DNA of 64,000 bases from Salegentibacter salinarum (GTDB lineage Bacteria; Bacteroidota; Bacteroidia; Flavobacteriales; Flavobacteriaceae): assembly GCF_900168115.1 (NCBI RefSeq), contig NZ_FUZC01000019.1:1-64000 (forward strand), read 5' to 3'. Under the pieces are notes generated by a model that made no database searches, was not told the DNA's origin, and saw nothing but the letters and a program-made list of their open reading frames with translations. Positions 43,255 to 52,849 of the stretch are shown here, piece by piece; position 1 is the first letter of the stretch, and each line of letters begins with the position of its first letter. A program made the translations under genes and the position numbers.

Positions 43255-44012
43255 TTAATTATTTCAATATCCATTTTAACGTTATCAATTGGCCATTCAG
43301 ATTGCCCGGTTTCAACCTGTGAAATTTTCTCGGCAACATCCATTCCTTTCGTAACACGCCCATAAACGGTATGATCGTTGTTTAAATGCGGAGTTCCGTT
43401 TTCCTTTATTACGATAAAAAACTCAAAAGGAGAGGAAGCTTTACTCACATTTTGCTCGCTATACTTTGCTGCTGAAAAAGCACCGTAGGTATGTTTGTGA
43501 CCGGCCTCAAATTCACTGGGAATTAAGTAATCTCCAATTTGTGAACGTTTTCGGGGTGTGGCCGCATTATCTGAATTTCCGCCCTGAATCACAAATCCCG
43601 GAGCAACACGGTGAAAAAAGGTGCTGTTAAAATAACCTTCTTTTACCAGCATTATAAAATTGGCGCGGTGCAGGGGAGTGTCTCTAAAAAGTTCTACTTC
43701 AATATTTCCAAAACTAGTAATAATTCTCACCCGGTTTTCAGGATTTTCTTTCCCGTACTGAGTTAAAAAAGGGATTAGTTCTTCCTGCCCAATAGGAAAC
43801 TCTTCGTTGCTTTGAATAGAATCGCTTTGGTATGATGATTCTTCAGCTTTACTGTATTTCGCTTTAAGAGAATCTAATTTAGAAGTTTTCTGAGTGACTT
43901 CTTCTTTATCTAAAGGCTTTTCCGAAGTATTTTTACTGGAAGATTCCTTATCTTCACAACTTGCAAAAAAAAGAATTAGAAAAAGATAAACGAAAGCAAG
44001 CGAGTTTTTCAT
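43251..44012 (-). CDS. Cyclophilin-type peptidylprolyl isomerase lipoprotein
   Basis: The 253-residue lipoprotein (lipobox LFLILFFASC, cysteine 19) has a charged linker of about 90 residues, then a cyclophilin domain with FFHRVAPGFVIQGG and GRVTKGMDVAEKIS. It would assist protein folding in the periplasm. Its start codon overlaps that of the divergent Nudix gene. Confidence 0.9.
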   Translation of the reverse strand: MKNSLAFVYLFLILFFASCEDKESSSKNTSEKPLDKEEVTQKTSKLDSLKAKYSKAEESSYQSDSIQSNEEFPIGQEELIPFLTQYGKENPENRVRIITSFGNIEVELFRDTPLHRANFIMLVKEGYFNSTFFHRVAPGFVIQGGNSDNAATPRKRSQIGDYLIPSEFEAGHKHTYGAFSAAKYSEQNVSKASSPFEFFIVIKENGTPHLNNDHTVYGRVTKGMDVAEKISQVETGQSEWPIDNVKMDIEIIN

Positions 44013-44652
44013 GGATTTTCAGGATTTTAAAGACAGGATACCAAAATTAAAAAAAATTGTCCTTCCGGGAGAAAAGGCGCATCATAAATTAGTGCCGGGC
44101 AACCGTATTGAAGAGATGAGAAATCTTGATATTAATAGTCTTAAGCCCAATAAAGCAGGGGTTATGGCAGTGTTTTATCCTAACAATTTTGGGAAAGCCC
44201 ACCTGGTTTTAATTCTAAGAAAAACCTATAAAGGCGTTCATTCTAATCAAATTGGGTTTCCTGGCGGCCGGGTAGAGCCCGAAGATGAGAACCTGGCACA
44301 AACCGCATTGCGGGAAACCGAAGAGGAAGTGGGAATTCCAAGGAGTAATATTGAAGTTATAAGAGAGCTTACACGTTTATATATTCCGCCGAGTAATTTC
44401 TGGGTACAGCCTTATATGGGAATGGTAGACGAGACCCCGGTTTTAATTCCGCAGGAAAGTGAAGTTGAGCGTATTTTGGAGGTAGATTTAGATCATTTTT
44501 TAGATCATTCAAATTTTGTAAAACAGGAATTAAGCACGAGTTATATGAATAATATGATTGTTCCTGCCTTTAGATTAAACGAACAAATTGTTTGGGGAGC
44601 TACGGGTATGATGTTGAGTGAAATTCGGGAAATTTTTAGAAAAAGCTTTTAA
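44011..44652 (+). CDS. Nudix hydrolase (CoA pyrophosphatase type)
   Basis: The 213-residue protein has a Nudix box with G-x5-E-x7-R-E-x2-E-E-x-G: GGRVEPED through ALRETEEEVGI. It resembles NudL/CoA diphosphatase-like proteins, preceded by the conserved NQIGFPGGR. It cleaves a nucleoside diphosphate linked to another moiety. Its ATG shares the CATG with the minus-strand gene's ATG, so there is no space between the two divergent genes. Confidence 0.88.
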   Translation: MDFQDFKDRIPKLKKIVLPGEKAHHKLVPGNRIEEMRNLDINSLKPNKAGVMAVFYPNNFGKAHLVLILRKTYKGVHSNQIGFPGGRVEPEDENLAQTALRETEEEVGIPRSNIEVIRELTRLYIPPSNFWVQPYMGMVDETPVLIPQESEVERILEVDLDHFLDHSNFVKQELSTSYMNNMIVPAFRLNEQIVWGATGMMLSEIREIFRKSF

Positions 44653-44688
44653 AAACTAAGAATTACTATATTTGCCCGGCTTAATTTC

Positions 44689-44719
44689 TACTCGATAATT
44701 GAGGTTAAATATTCCGAGG
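44689..44719. repeat. Short dispersed repeat, copy 2
   Basis: TACTCGATAATTGAG and the following bases to CCGAGG match 18668-18699 closely. It lies in a 193-base gap before the acyltransferase gene, which also contains TATATTTG (44667-44674), a candidate -7 box. Confidence 0.5.
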
Positions 44720-44845
44720 CTTAGTTCGGAATTAAATTATATTTTCTAAAAGTGATTCGTGGGTTCGCTCCGAGATTATTTATCAAAGGTGCAGAACCAA
44801 AATAAACTGAAAGTATACGGACAAGTAAGGACTGAAATTTAAACT

Positions 44846-45643
44846 ATGGGATTGTTTAAGAAAAATCCATTTGGGCATTATTTATTCATAAAAAAGTGGC
44901 TTATCCGTATCTTCGGATTACTTAGCCACCGCCGTTATCGCGGCTATAATGAACTGAGTATTGAAGGCTCAGATATCATTAAAAACCTTCCCGACACTAA
45001 TGTACTTTTTGTTTCCAATCACCAAACTTATTTTGCCGATGTAACCGCAATGTTTCACGTGTTTAATGCAAGTCTAAGCGGGAGGGTAGATTCTATTAAA
45101 AATATAGGGTATATTTGGCAGCCAAAACTTAATATTTATTACGTAGCGGCCAAAGAAACTATGAATGCCGGTTTAATTTATAGAATTATGGCTTATGCCG
45201 GTGCCGTTAGTGTAGAAAGAACCTGGCGTGCAAAGGGCGAAGAAGTTGAGCGCAAAGTAAATCCAGACGATACAAAAAATATTGGAATGGCCCTGGACGA
45301 CGGGTGGGTAATAACTTTCCCGCAGGGAACCACCAAACCATTTAAACCTATTAGAAAAGGCACCGCCCATATTATAAAACAATACAAACCCATTGTAATT
45401 CCTATTGTGATTGATGGTTTTAGACGTTCTTTTGATAAAAAAGGAATCAGGATCAAGAAGCGCGGTATTTTACAAACTATGCAAATTAAGGAGCCGCTCG
45501 AGATAGATTATGAAAATGATTCTATTGAAGATATTGTAAACAAACTCGAATATGCCATAGAGCAGCACCCATCTTTCCTAAAGGTTATTCCTTCTGAAGC
45601 GATTAAGGAAATGGAAGAATTAAACAAGAAAAGGGCATATTAA
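44846..45643 (+). CDS. 1-acyl-sn-glycerol-3-phosphate acyltransferase (PlsC-like)
   Basis: The 265-residue membrane-associated protein is a PlsC-type acyltransferase. The catalytic NHQTYFADV (H-x4-D) is present, followed by a substrate motif TFPQGTTKPF in place of the common FPEGTRS. It acylates lysophosphatidate in phospholipid synthesis; the family also includes acyltransferases for other lipids. It is followed six bases later by the TruA-like gene. Confidence 0.82.
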   Translation: MGLFKKNPFGHYLFIKKWLIRIFGLLSHRRYRGYNELSIEGSDIIKNLPDTNVLFVSNHQTYFADVTAMFHVFNASLSGRVDSIKNIGYIWQPKLNIYYVAAKETMNAGLIYRIMAYAGAVSVERTWRAKGEEVERKVNPDDTKNIGMALDDGWVITFPQGTTKPFKPIRKGTAHIIKQYKPIVIPIVIDGFRRSFDKKGIRIKKRGILQTMQIKEPLEIDYENDSIEDIVNKLEYAIEQHPSFLKVIPSEAIKEMEELNKKRAY

Positions 45644-45648
45644 AAACA

Positions 45649-46467
45649 TTGTACCTAACCCCGAAAAACCGAAAATTGCAACCCAAACGCTATTTTTATC
45701 TTATTAAGGTTCAGTATTTAGGTTACCGGTTACACGGCTGGCAAAAACAACCCGATGTAAAAACGGTAGAAGAATTAATCACAAAAACTTTGCGTTATGT
45801 GATGCCTGCTGAAAAGTTTAAAATTTTGGGCACCAGTAGGACCGATGCTATGGTTTCAGCCCAGGAATCTGCGTTTGAGTTATTTTTAGATTACAAGCCA
45901 CTCTTAGATCTTGATAAATTTTTAAAGGAATTTAACCTGAATTTACCCCAGGATATCAGGGCGCTATCTATAGCTGAAGTAGATTCAAAATTCAATATTA
46001 TTCAGCATCCAAAACTTAAAGAATACGCTTATCTATTTAGTTTTGGAGAAAAGAACCATCCTTTTTGTGCGCCTTTAATGGCTAATTTCCAGTTAGATCT
46101 TGATATTCAATTGATGAAGAAAGGAGCTAAACTTTTTGAAGGGAAACACCAGTTTAGAAATTACTGCGTCCGGGTTTCAGAAAACAGTACTTTTGAGCGG
46201 GAGATCACAAAATCTGAATTAGTAGAAAACACCGAAATTAATGCCAGTTTTTTTCCTGTAAAATCTTATATTTTTCATATCCATAGCGCTGGATTTCTGA
46301 GACACCAGGTCAGGCTCATGATGGGCGCTTTATTGCAACTTGGAAAAGGAGAATTCAGTTTGGAGGATATTGAGAACAGTTTAAAACCGGGCGTTGAAAT
46401 GCAAATGGATTACATAGTGCCGGCTTCCGGATTACTTTTAAATAAAATTGGGCTCGAAGATTATTAA
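45649..46467 (+). CDS. TruA-like tRNA pseudouridine synthase
   Basis: The 272-residue protein resembles TruA, which makes pseudouridine at tRNA positions 38-40. The catalytic D66 is in GTSRTDAMVSA, where E. coli TruA has RTDAGV, and RHQVRLMMGALLQLGKGE is conserved. The start is a TTG at 45649; no ATG occurs in frame before residue 52 and an upstream in-frame stop is at 45604-45606. Departures around the RTDA motif suggest a TruA paralogue, perhaps with changed specificity. Confidence 0.8.
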   Translation: MYLTPKNRKLQPKRYFYLIKVQYLGYRLHGWQKQPDVKTVEELITKTLRYVMPAEKFKILGTSRTDAMVSAQESAFELFLDYKPLLDLDKFLKEFNLNLPQDIRALSIAEVDSKFNIIQHPKLKEYAYLFSFGEKNHPFCAPLMANFQLDLDIQLMKKGAKLFEGKHQFRNYCVRVSENSTFEREITKSELVENTEINASFFPVKSYIFHIHSAGFLRHQVRLMMGALLQLGKGEFSLEDIENSLKPGVEMQMDYIVPASGLLLNKIGLEDY

Positions 46468-46502
46468 GTTTTAATCTTTTAAGAAAAAATAAAAATAAGA
46501 GA

Positions 46503-46531
46503 TGAAACCTGCAAGGTTTCCAAACCTTGTT
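46503..46531. repeat. Dispersed hairpin, AACCTTG type
   Basis: CAAGGTTT (46512-46519) pairs with AAACCTTG (46522-46529). The same kind of hairpin is scattered in Bacteroidetes genomes. It may terminate the TruA-like gene. Confidence 0.45.
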
Positions 46532-46593
46532 TAGTTATTTTTAAACCTACTAAATGTATGAACTTCCCAAGAAATATAAGGGTTGAATACAAA

Positions 46594-46618
46594 CGTCACG
46601 ACTGCGCTCGACGTGACA
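46594..46618. repeat. Short dispersed hairpin, GTCACG...CGTGAC
   Basis: GTCACG (46595-46600) pairs with CGTGAC (46612-46617) around a loop containing TGCGCTC. It lies just after the recQ stop on the minus strand. Confidence 0.45.
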
Positions 46619-46626
46619 CATTTAGA

Positions 46627-48747
46627 TTAATTAATTTTTGCTTCTTCTTTTTCTAAAATAGCCAATGCCAACCTGAGAGTGCCATAATCTATTGCTTCGT
46701 CAAAAAACTCGAAATATGGTTTTAAACCTTCGGGATTTTCCAGTTCAGCTTTTGCTTTTTCAATAGCTTTAAAATCAGCTTTTGAAATATATTTCATAGG
46801 ATCTACATTTTCATTTTCGGCATACAATTTTGCTATATGCGAATAAATGGTTGTGATGGCCAGCTCTCGCTTTTTCGCGATTTCTTCGAGGTTTAAACCT
46901 TCGTTCAATAAACCGAGTGTAGCTTTATAAGTATTCGCTTTTTTGCGTTTTTTAGTGGTTCTTTTTTCTTTGCTGAAAGCGATGATTTCTTTTATGAATT
47001 CATATCCGTAATCCAGCATTTTTTGCTTTCCAACCCCATTGATTTGGAGAAATTCATCATCGGTCATTGGACGGGATTTTTCCATTTCTTTTAACGTAGC
47101 ATCGTTAAAGATGAGGTAAGCCGGGATTTCTTCTTCTCTCGCAATTTTTAGCCTTAATTGGCGTAATTTCTCGAACAGAGAATTATCTGAAGCCTTTTCT
47201 GAAACTTCGGTTTCTTCTCGGCGTTTTAGTTTTTTACGATCTGGAACTTCAGCAAGCTGTACTTTTTCGCCTTCAAAAAGCACATTTTTTGCCAGTGCGG
47301 TAAGTTGTAAATTATTACCGCGGTGAAATGCGATCTCTACAAAACCAAGATTGATTAACTGAATAATATATTGCTGCCAGTGATGCCAGGAAATATCTTT
47401 CCCAATCCCAAAGGTTTTTATTACCTGATAGTTTTTGCTAAAAACAGATTCGTTCTGTGAACCGCGAAGTACATCTATAACTACAGTAATCGGTTCATTT
47501 TCTTTTAATCTGAAAATACAGGAAAGCGCTTTCTGTGCGATGACGGTGCCGTCAAAAAACTTGGGAGGATTCTTACAAATATCACAATTACCACAATCTT
47601 CCTGTTTTAATTCGCCAAAATAACTCAGTAGGATTTTTCTTCTACAACTTAAAGCTTCAGAATATTGTTTCATTCGGTCCAGTTTCGCCAACTGAACTTC
47701 CTCATTCCCGGAATTTGAAGCAAATTTTTGCAGTTGTACTACATCGGCATAACTGTGGAAAAGTATTGTATCTGAAGGTAAACCGTCTCGCCCGGCACGA
47801 CCAATTTCTTGGTAATAGCCTTCCAGGTTTTTTGGCATATTGTAATGAATTACCCACCGAATATTAGATTTATCGATGCCCATACCAAAAGCGATGGTGG
47901 CACAAATAATTTTTGAATTATCGTTGATAAAATTATCCTGAATTTCAATACGTTTTTCTGCCGGTAAACCTGCATGATAAGCTTCAGCCTCAAAACCTTT
48001 GCGTTGCAGTTTTTCAGCGATTTCTTCGGTGTTTTTTCTGCTTAGGCAATAAATAATCCCGCTTTCCTTTTTTCGGTTTTTTGCGAAATTAGTGATTTGT
48101 TCAAAGCGTTTAATTCCCGAGCGAACGTCTAAACTAAGGTTTTTCCTGTCGAAAGAAGCAATGTGTTTTTCTGCATTGGGAATATTTAATTGCTTGCAAA
48201 TATCTTCCCTTGTGGCTTTATCCGCTGTTGCGGTTAGCGCAATCATTGGAGTAGTGGGGAAGCGGTTTTTTAAATAACCAAGTTGAGTATAGGCTGGTCT
48301 AAAATCGTGGCCCCAGCTGGAAATACAATGTGCTTCATCAACCGCGATCAAACTTATCTTGCCATCGCTCATAAAGCGATCTACAAACTGTAAACTTTCA
48401 GGCGCAACGTAGAGCAGTTTTAATTCCTTGGAATCAATTTTTTTAAAGATCTCCTGCTGTTGACTTTCAGTTTGGCTACTGTTTAAAAATGCTGCTGGAA
48501 CCCCATTTGCGGTGAGCCCGTCAACCTGGTCTTTCATTAAAGCGATAAGCGGAGAAATCACCAAAGTAATTTCTGGAAATAAAATTGCCGGAAGCTGGTA
48601 ACAAATCGATTTTCCGCCACCGGTAGGCATAATCACTAGGTTGTCTTTTCCTGCAAAAACCGAATCGATAATCTTCTTTTGAAGCGGCCTGAAACTGTCA
48701 AATCCAAAATATTCTTTAAGCGTATGTAAAACCCGGGTATTTTCCAT
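46627..48747 (-). CDS. recQ: ATP-dependent DNA helicase RecQ
   Basis: RecQ unwinds DNA in recombination and fork repair. The 706 residues show Walker A PTGGGKSICYQLPA, the DEAH box VDEAHCISSWGHDFRP, the zinc cysteines CRRK and CGNCDIC, a winged-helix RQC domain, an HRDC-like region, and a C-terminal helix-turn-helix (LNLEEIAKKRELAITTIYSHI). The ATG at 48747 is used; a TTG 27 bases upstream would add nine residues. Confidence 0.93.
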   Translation of the reverse strand: MENTRVLHTLKEYFGFDSFRPLQKKIIDSVFAGKDNLVIMPTGGGKSICYQLPAILFPEITLVISPLIALMKDQVDGLTANGVPAAFLNSSQTESQQQEIFKKIDSKELKLLYVAPESLQFVDRFMSDGKISLIAVDEAHCISSWGHDFRPAYTQLGYLKNRFPTTPMIALTATADKATREDICKQLNIPNAEKHIASFDRKNLSLDVRSGIKRFEQITNFAKNRKKESGIIYCLSRKNTEEIAEKLQRKGFEAEAYHAGLPAEKRIEIQDNFINDNSKIICATIAFGMGIDKSNIRWVIHYNMPKNLEGYYQEIGRAGRDGLPSDTILFHSYADVVQLQKFASNSGNEEVQLAKLDRMKQYSEALSCRRKILLSYFGELKQEDCGNCDICKNPPKFFDGTVIAQKALSCIFRLKENEPITVVIDVLRGSQNESVFSKNYQVIKTFGIGKDISWHHWQQYIIQLINLGFVEIAFHRGNNLQLTALAKNVLFEGEKVQLAEVPDRKKLKRREETEVSEKASDNSLFEKLRQLRLKIAREEEIPAYLIFNDATLKEMEKSRPMTDDEFLQINGVGKQKMLDYGYEFIKEIIAFSKEKRTTKKRKKANTYKATLGLLNEGLNLEEIAKKRELAITTIYSHIAKLYAENENVDPMKYISKADFKAIEKAKAELENPEGLKPYFEFFDEAIDYGTLRLALAILEKEEAKIN

Positions 48748-48841
48748 AGCTGCAAAGTTAGGGCAAAGTGACAATTCACAAACCCTGTTGCGTTTAAATT
48801 ATGGAAAAACACTTATTTTTTAAATAGTGACCTATACGATC

Positions 48842-49777
48842 TTAAAGATCGTAAGCTACATAAGCCTGGTTAATCACTTTAAAAGGAGCGTCTTCATCAC
48901 TAATATTCTCAAAAGCCTGGTAATCTATCCAAACAAAACCATCGTCGCCCCAGCCTTCTCCCCAGGAGTTTACTATTTTGAAAGCATTTACTTCATCATC
49001 AAAACCAACAACTAACATCGCGTGGCAGGTGACATCATCATAATCTACCGTGTGTGTGCGGTAGGCGCTAAGGCCAAAACTATCGGTTTTTCCGAATTCA
49101 GGAGAAAGTACTGCACCTATAACAATAGGCTGTTGATGGATAATTAGCGCTTTCATTTCAGCAAGCATATTTTCTCCGCTTAAACCTTTAAAATCGGATA
49201 TTCTTGCTTCGGCGGCAGCTGCAATAACAGCCTCATCGGGTTGAGATTCACATTCAGTTGCGGTATATGGGAAAAATTCTAAAGGAGCCACGCCCTGTTC
49301 TTCTATTAAGGCAAGTGTTTCAGGAATTGAAGTCCCGCCGCAATCATCGGTGGTGAGTTGGTTGTATGTGTAAGAGGGACTAAAAATATTGGCTTCAGAA
49401 TATTGTAAACCTGATTCTATTTTTTCCTGGAAAGATTTCAAATAATAACTCGTAGCCCAGGATACACAAGATCCCAATTCGCCCTGATCGCCAACCGGTG
49501 GCAGGTTTTCAGAAAGATCAAAAGCTTCTGGTAAAGTATCGGGAACCATCAGACCTTCCAATAGATTTTCAGTATTTACATTGTAAGTACCGTTTCCGGT
49601 ACATTCCAGTCCTGTGGAATAAACCTCTCCATCTTCAGAAACAAACTGATTTTCGGTTTCCTGGGGTATTTCTGGAACTTCAGGGTTACTGCCATCGTTA
49701 TCTAAATCGTCTCTATCAGTATAACATCCAGCAAGGCTCAGTGAGAGCGCAAGTAGTAAAATTTGAATTTTTTTCAT
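48842..49777 (-). CDS. Papain-like (C1) cysteine protease lipoprotein
   Basis: The 311-residue lipoprotein (lipobox LSLSLAGC, cysteine 18) carries a C1-family fold: GDQGELGSCVSWATSYY with Q98 and C104 as oxyanion and nucleophile, CHAMLVVGFDDE with the histidine, and VNSWGEGWGDDGFVWI with the asparagine. The catalytic set is complete. It would be attached to the cell envelope. Substrates are unknown. An upstream TTG start would add ten residues. Confidence 0.85.
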   Translation of the reverse strand: MKKIQILLLALSLSLAGCYTDRDDLDNDGSNPEVPEIPQETENQFVSEDGEVYSTGLECTGNGTYNVNTENLLEGLMVPDTLPEAFDLSENLPPVGDQGELGSCVSWATSYYLKSFQEKIESGLQYSEANIFSPSYTYNQLTTDDCGGTSIPETLALIEEQGVAPLEFFPYTATECESQPDEAVIAAAAEARISDFKGLSGENMLAEMKALIIHQQPIVIGAVLSPEFGKTDSFGLSAYRTHTVDYDDVTCHAMLVVGFDDEVNAFKIVNSWGEGWGDDGFVWIDYQAFENISDEDAPFKVINQAYVAYDL

Positions 49778-49979
49778 AGCAATTTGAGGTATTTTAATTC
49801 TACACAATTCAGAAGGAAAATCTATTTATGATTATTTCAAAGTAAATTCTTCTGAAAATCTTTCAACATATAACAGCAATAAACATACAAATAATGTCGC
49901 CTTTATGGAAATAAAGAATATTTGAGCTGAATTACTAATGAGAGGTAAAAAGAAATTAGTGGCTACACTAGAAAATATG

Positions 49980-49987
49980 TACATTTG
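49980..49987 (+). promoter_or_regulatory. Promoter -7 element for ychF
   Basis: TACATTTG matches TAnnTTTG exactly and lies 21 bases before the ATG at 50009; there is no clear TTG at -33. Confidence 0.45.
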
Positions 49988-50008
49988 CAGCCGCAAAAAA
50001 TCATTACT

Positions 50009-51103
50009 ATGAAAGCCGGAATTGTAGGATTACCAAACGTAGGGAAATCGACGCTATTTAATTGTCTCTCTAACGCAAAGGCGCAGAGTGCGAATTTTCC
50101 TTTTTGTACCATAGAACCTAATGTTGGGGTTGTAAACGTTCCTGATCCAAGGATTCAGCGATTGGAAAGTTTGGTTAATCCTGAAAAAGTGCAACCGGCC
50201 ACAGTAGAGATCGTAGATATTGCAGGCCTTGTAAAAGGAGCCAGTAAAGGCGAAGGACTTGGAAACCAGTTTTTGGGTAATATTCGTGAAACCGATGCAA
50301 TTCTGCATGTTTTGCGTTGTTTTGAGAACGACAATATTGTACATGTAGATGGTTCTATAGATCCTATTCGCGATAAGGAGACCATAGATATGGAACTTCA
50401 GCTTAAAGACCTGGAAACCGCAGAGAAAAAATTGGAAAAAGTTAAGCGTGCGGCTCGTACCGGGAATAAAGAAGCTCAGAAAGAAGAAACTGCACTCAAC
50501 AAGGTAAAACAAGGTTTGGAAGCTGGGAAATCTGTTAGGGCTATAGATTTAACCGAAGAAGAAAGAAAAGATTTTATAACACCGCTTCAATTTATTACCG
50601 ATAAACCGGTGATGTACGTTTGTAATGTAGATGAAGATGCGGCGGTAGAGGGGAACGCTCACGTAGATCGCGTTAAAGAAGCAGTAAAAGAAGAAAATGC
50701 TGAGGTCCTGGTACTTGCCGTAGGAACTGAAGCTGATATTACCGAGCTTGATGATTTTGAGGAGCGACAAATGTTTCTTCAGGATATTGGGCTGGAAGAG
50801 CCGGGTTCTGCCAAATTGATTCGCGGAGCTTACGAATTATTAAACCTGCAGACTTACTTTACCGCGGGAGTAAAAGAAGTACGTGCCTGGACTATTCCTG
50901 TTGGAGCTACAGCCCCACAGGCCGCCGGAGTGATTCATACCGATTTTGAAAAAGGATTTATTCGTGCTGAGGTTATTTCTTATGCTGATTTTGACAGTTT
51001 TGGAAGCGAAGCCAAAGTAAAAGAAGCCGGTAAAATGCGGGTTGAAGGAAAAGAATATATTGTACAGGATGGCGATGTGATGCATTTTAGATTTAATGTG
51101 TAA
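50009..51103 (+). CDS. ychF: Redox-regulated ATPase YchF
   Basis: YchF is a universally conserved P-loop protein that prefers ATP and binds the ribosome. The 364 residues show G1 [12 protein letters not shown]3 [25 protein letters not shown] and CNVDED in the G4 place, then the TGS-like C-terminal domain. The ATG at 50009 is the family start; the frame opens at a TTG at 49985 but that falls inside the probable promoter. Confidence 0.95.
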   Translation: MKAGIVGLPNVGKSTLFNCLSNAKAQSANFPFCTIEPNVGVVNVPDPRIQRLESLVNPEKVQPATVEIVDIAGLVKGASKGEGLGNQFLGNIRETDAILHVLRCFENDNIVHVDGSIDPIRDKETIDMELQLKDLETAEKKLEKVKRAARTGNKEAQKEETALNKVKQGLEAGKSVRAIDLTEEERKDFITPLQFITDKPVMYVCNVDEDAAVEGNAHVDRVKEAVKEENAEVLVLAVGTEADITELDDFEERQMFLQDIGLEEPGSAKLIRGAYELLNLQTYFTAGVKEVRAWTIPVGATAPQAAGVIHTDFEKGFIRAEVISYADFDSFGSEAKVKEAGKMRVEGKEYIVQDGDVMHFRFNV

Positions 51104-51264
51104 ATCGCATTTTTTTAAGATAATTTTGCCATTTTATCACTTATCAATTCTAATTTAACTAAAATTAGAATTTCATCTAAATTTTTAGAAATAGTTTATC
51201 ATTCGTGCTAAGCTCAGCTCTCATTTATTTCCTAATTTTAAGTAAACAACCAAAATAGGAAACT

Positions 51265-51939
51265 ATGAAACTGAGAAAGAATTTTAAATCTACACTTAAA
51301 ACTCCCGCTTTTATTAAGAAAACCGGGCTTATAGTTATGGCTTCCGGGCTTTTATTTGCCTGCAACGATGGCAATAAAAAAGCCGATGATGCAGAGATAG
51401 AAATCGAACAGACCATGGAAGTTGAAGAAGATACTATGTCTAATTACGCGTACGAGAGGAATGCGGTGGCAGATTATCTTACCTATGTAGATGGAGATGA
51501 TGAATATGAGGAAATGCAGGAAGAAATTGATCCTGAGACAGCTTTGCAAAAATTTGCAGCTGCGGTTTCAGAGAGAAGTAGAGATTTTGGTATGCAGGCC
51601 GATCAGAAACTTGAAGTTATTGGCGATAGCCTAAGTAAACCTGTAGACAATATGGATGCGCAATTGCAAACTGCCATTGCTTCGCTTGAAAAACTCCAGG
51701 AAAACGCTTACGATGAACTTTCTGAAGAAGTGGATGAACTAAAAGCCGAACTGCAGGAAATAGATATGCAAGCCGATGATGCAAAGGAAAAGTTACGTAA
51801 TTTCTTTCATAATGCAGCCGATGTAATGGAGGAGATGGACGCACCAACTTCTGAAGAAGGAACAATGAGTGCCAATCCCGGCGCCGTAGATGAGGCAGAT
51901 TATAGTCAGGAACCTGATACCGTTGAAGTGGATCAATAA
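51265..51939 (+). CDS. Acidic coiled-coil lipoprotein, unknown
   Basis: The 224-residue protein begins with a basic N-terminal stretch and a membrane/lipobox segment (IVMASGLLFAC, cysteine 33). The rest is very acidic with coiled coil (LQTAIASLEKLQENAYDELSEEVDELKAELQEID). It is probably a periplasm-facing lipoprotein. No homology is recognised. A strong terminator follows. Confidence 0.7.
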   Translation: MKLRKNFKSTLKTPAFIKKTGLIVMASGLLFACNDGNKKADDAEIEIEQTMEVEEDTMSNYAYERNAVADYLTYVDGDDEYEEMQEEIDPETALQKFAAAVSERSRDFGMQADQKLEVIGDSLSKPVDNMDAQLQTAIASLEKLQENAYDELSEEVDELKAELQEIDMQADDAKEKLRNFFHNAADVMEEMDAPTSEEGTMSANPGAVDEADYSQEPDTVEVDQ

Positions 51940-51962
51940 GAAAATTTAGAATAAAATTTTAT

Positions 51963-51992
51963 AAGAACCGTCTTTATAGGCGGTTCTTTTTT
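51963..51992 (+). terminator. Rho-independent terminator
   Basis: AAGAACCG pairs with CGGTTCTT around TCTTTATAGG and is followed by a run of T. Confidence 0.88.
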
Positions 51993-52032
51993 TGGCTTTA
52001 TTTTCCTTATTTTTAATTGAAATATGCTTTTT

Positions 52033-52767
52033 ATGAAAGATAATTTTTCAACGCACTCTTCTGCTTATGCTAAATTCAGACCGACTTATCCGCAGAAGTT
52101 ATATGAATTTTTACAAGCAAAATTAACCGACACTGAAACGGCCTGGGATTGCGGTACGGGAAACGGCCAGGTCGCGGGAGAATTAGCTGAATTCTTTCAA
52201 AAAGTAAAAGCTACAGATATTAGTAAGCAACAATTAAAAAATGCTGTAAAAAAAAATAATATTCAATATTCTCTGCAAGGTGCTGAAAAGACGAACTTTC
52301 AAGACAATACTTTTGATCTAATTACGGTAGCGCAGGCCATTCACTGGTTCAATTTTAAAGATTTTTATAAAGAAGCAAAACGGGTTTTAAAACCCAATGG
52401 AATTATTGCGGTAATAGGTTACTCCTTATTTAATACTACTCCCGAAACTGATGAAGTTATCCGGAAATTTTATAATGATATTATTGGCCCGTTTTGGGAT
52501 GAAGAAAGGCGGTATTTAGATGAAAAATATAAAAATATTCCTTTTCCGTTTCACGAAATTGAAACTCCGGAATTTCAGCAGGAATATCAATGGAGTTTTG
52601 AGCATCTCATTGGATATTTAGAAACCTGGAGCGCAGTGAAACACCATGAAAAAGAAACTGGTGAAAATCCTGTAAATTTGATTAAAAATGAACTTAAAAC
52701 CGCTTTTGGAAGTCAGAATAAAATTGTTTTTCCAATCCTTTTCAGGCTGGGAAAATTCAAGGATTAA
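52033..52767 (+). CDS. Class I SAM-dependent methyltransferase
   Basis: The 244-residue protein has the class I SAM motif WDCGTGNGQVAGELAEFF, then DITVAQAIHWFNF-type post-motif residues (LITVAQAIHWF). It resembles methyltransferases of the UbiE/TMT1 group; the substrate is unknown. An alternative ATG nine bases upstream (52024) would add three residues. Confidence 0.82.
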   Translation: MKDNFSTHSSAYAKFRPTYPQKLYEFLQAKLTDTETAWDCGTGNGQVAGELAEFFQKVKATDISKQQLKNAVKKNNIQYSLQGAEKTNFQDNTFDLITVAQAIHWFNFKDFYKEAKRVLKPNGIIAVIGYSLFNTTPETDEVIRKFYNDIIGPFWDEERRYLDEKYKNIPFPFHEIETPEFQQEYQWSFEHLIGYLETWSAVKHHEKETGENPVNLIKNELKTAFGSQNKIVFPILFRLGKFKD

Positions 52768-52849
52768 ATTTTTGAATTGAACTGGCATAGAATATGATTA
52801 ACTTCCAGTCGTTATATATGAATAAATTAGCTGATTAAAATAATTGATA

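Noticed and set aside
44653-44845. A tRNA or small RNA in the gap before the acyltransferase gene
   Set aside because: No cloverleaf or terminator-backed structure could be drawn; only a short repeat and a candidate -7 box are seen.
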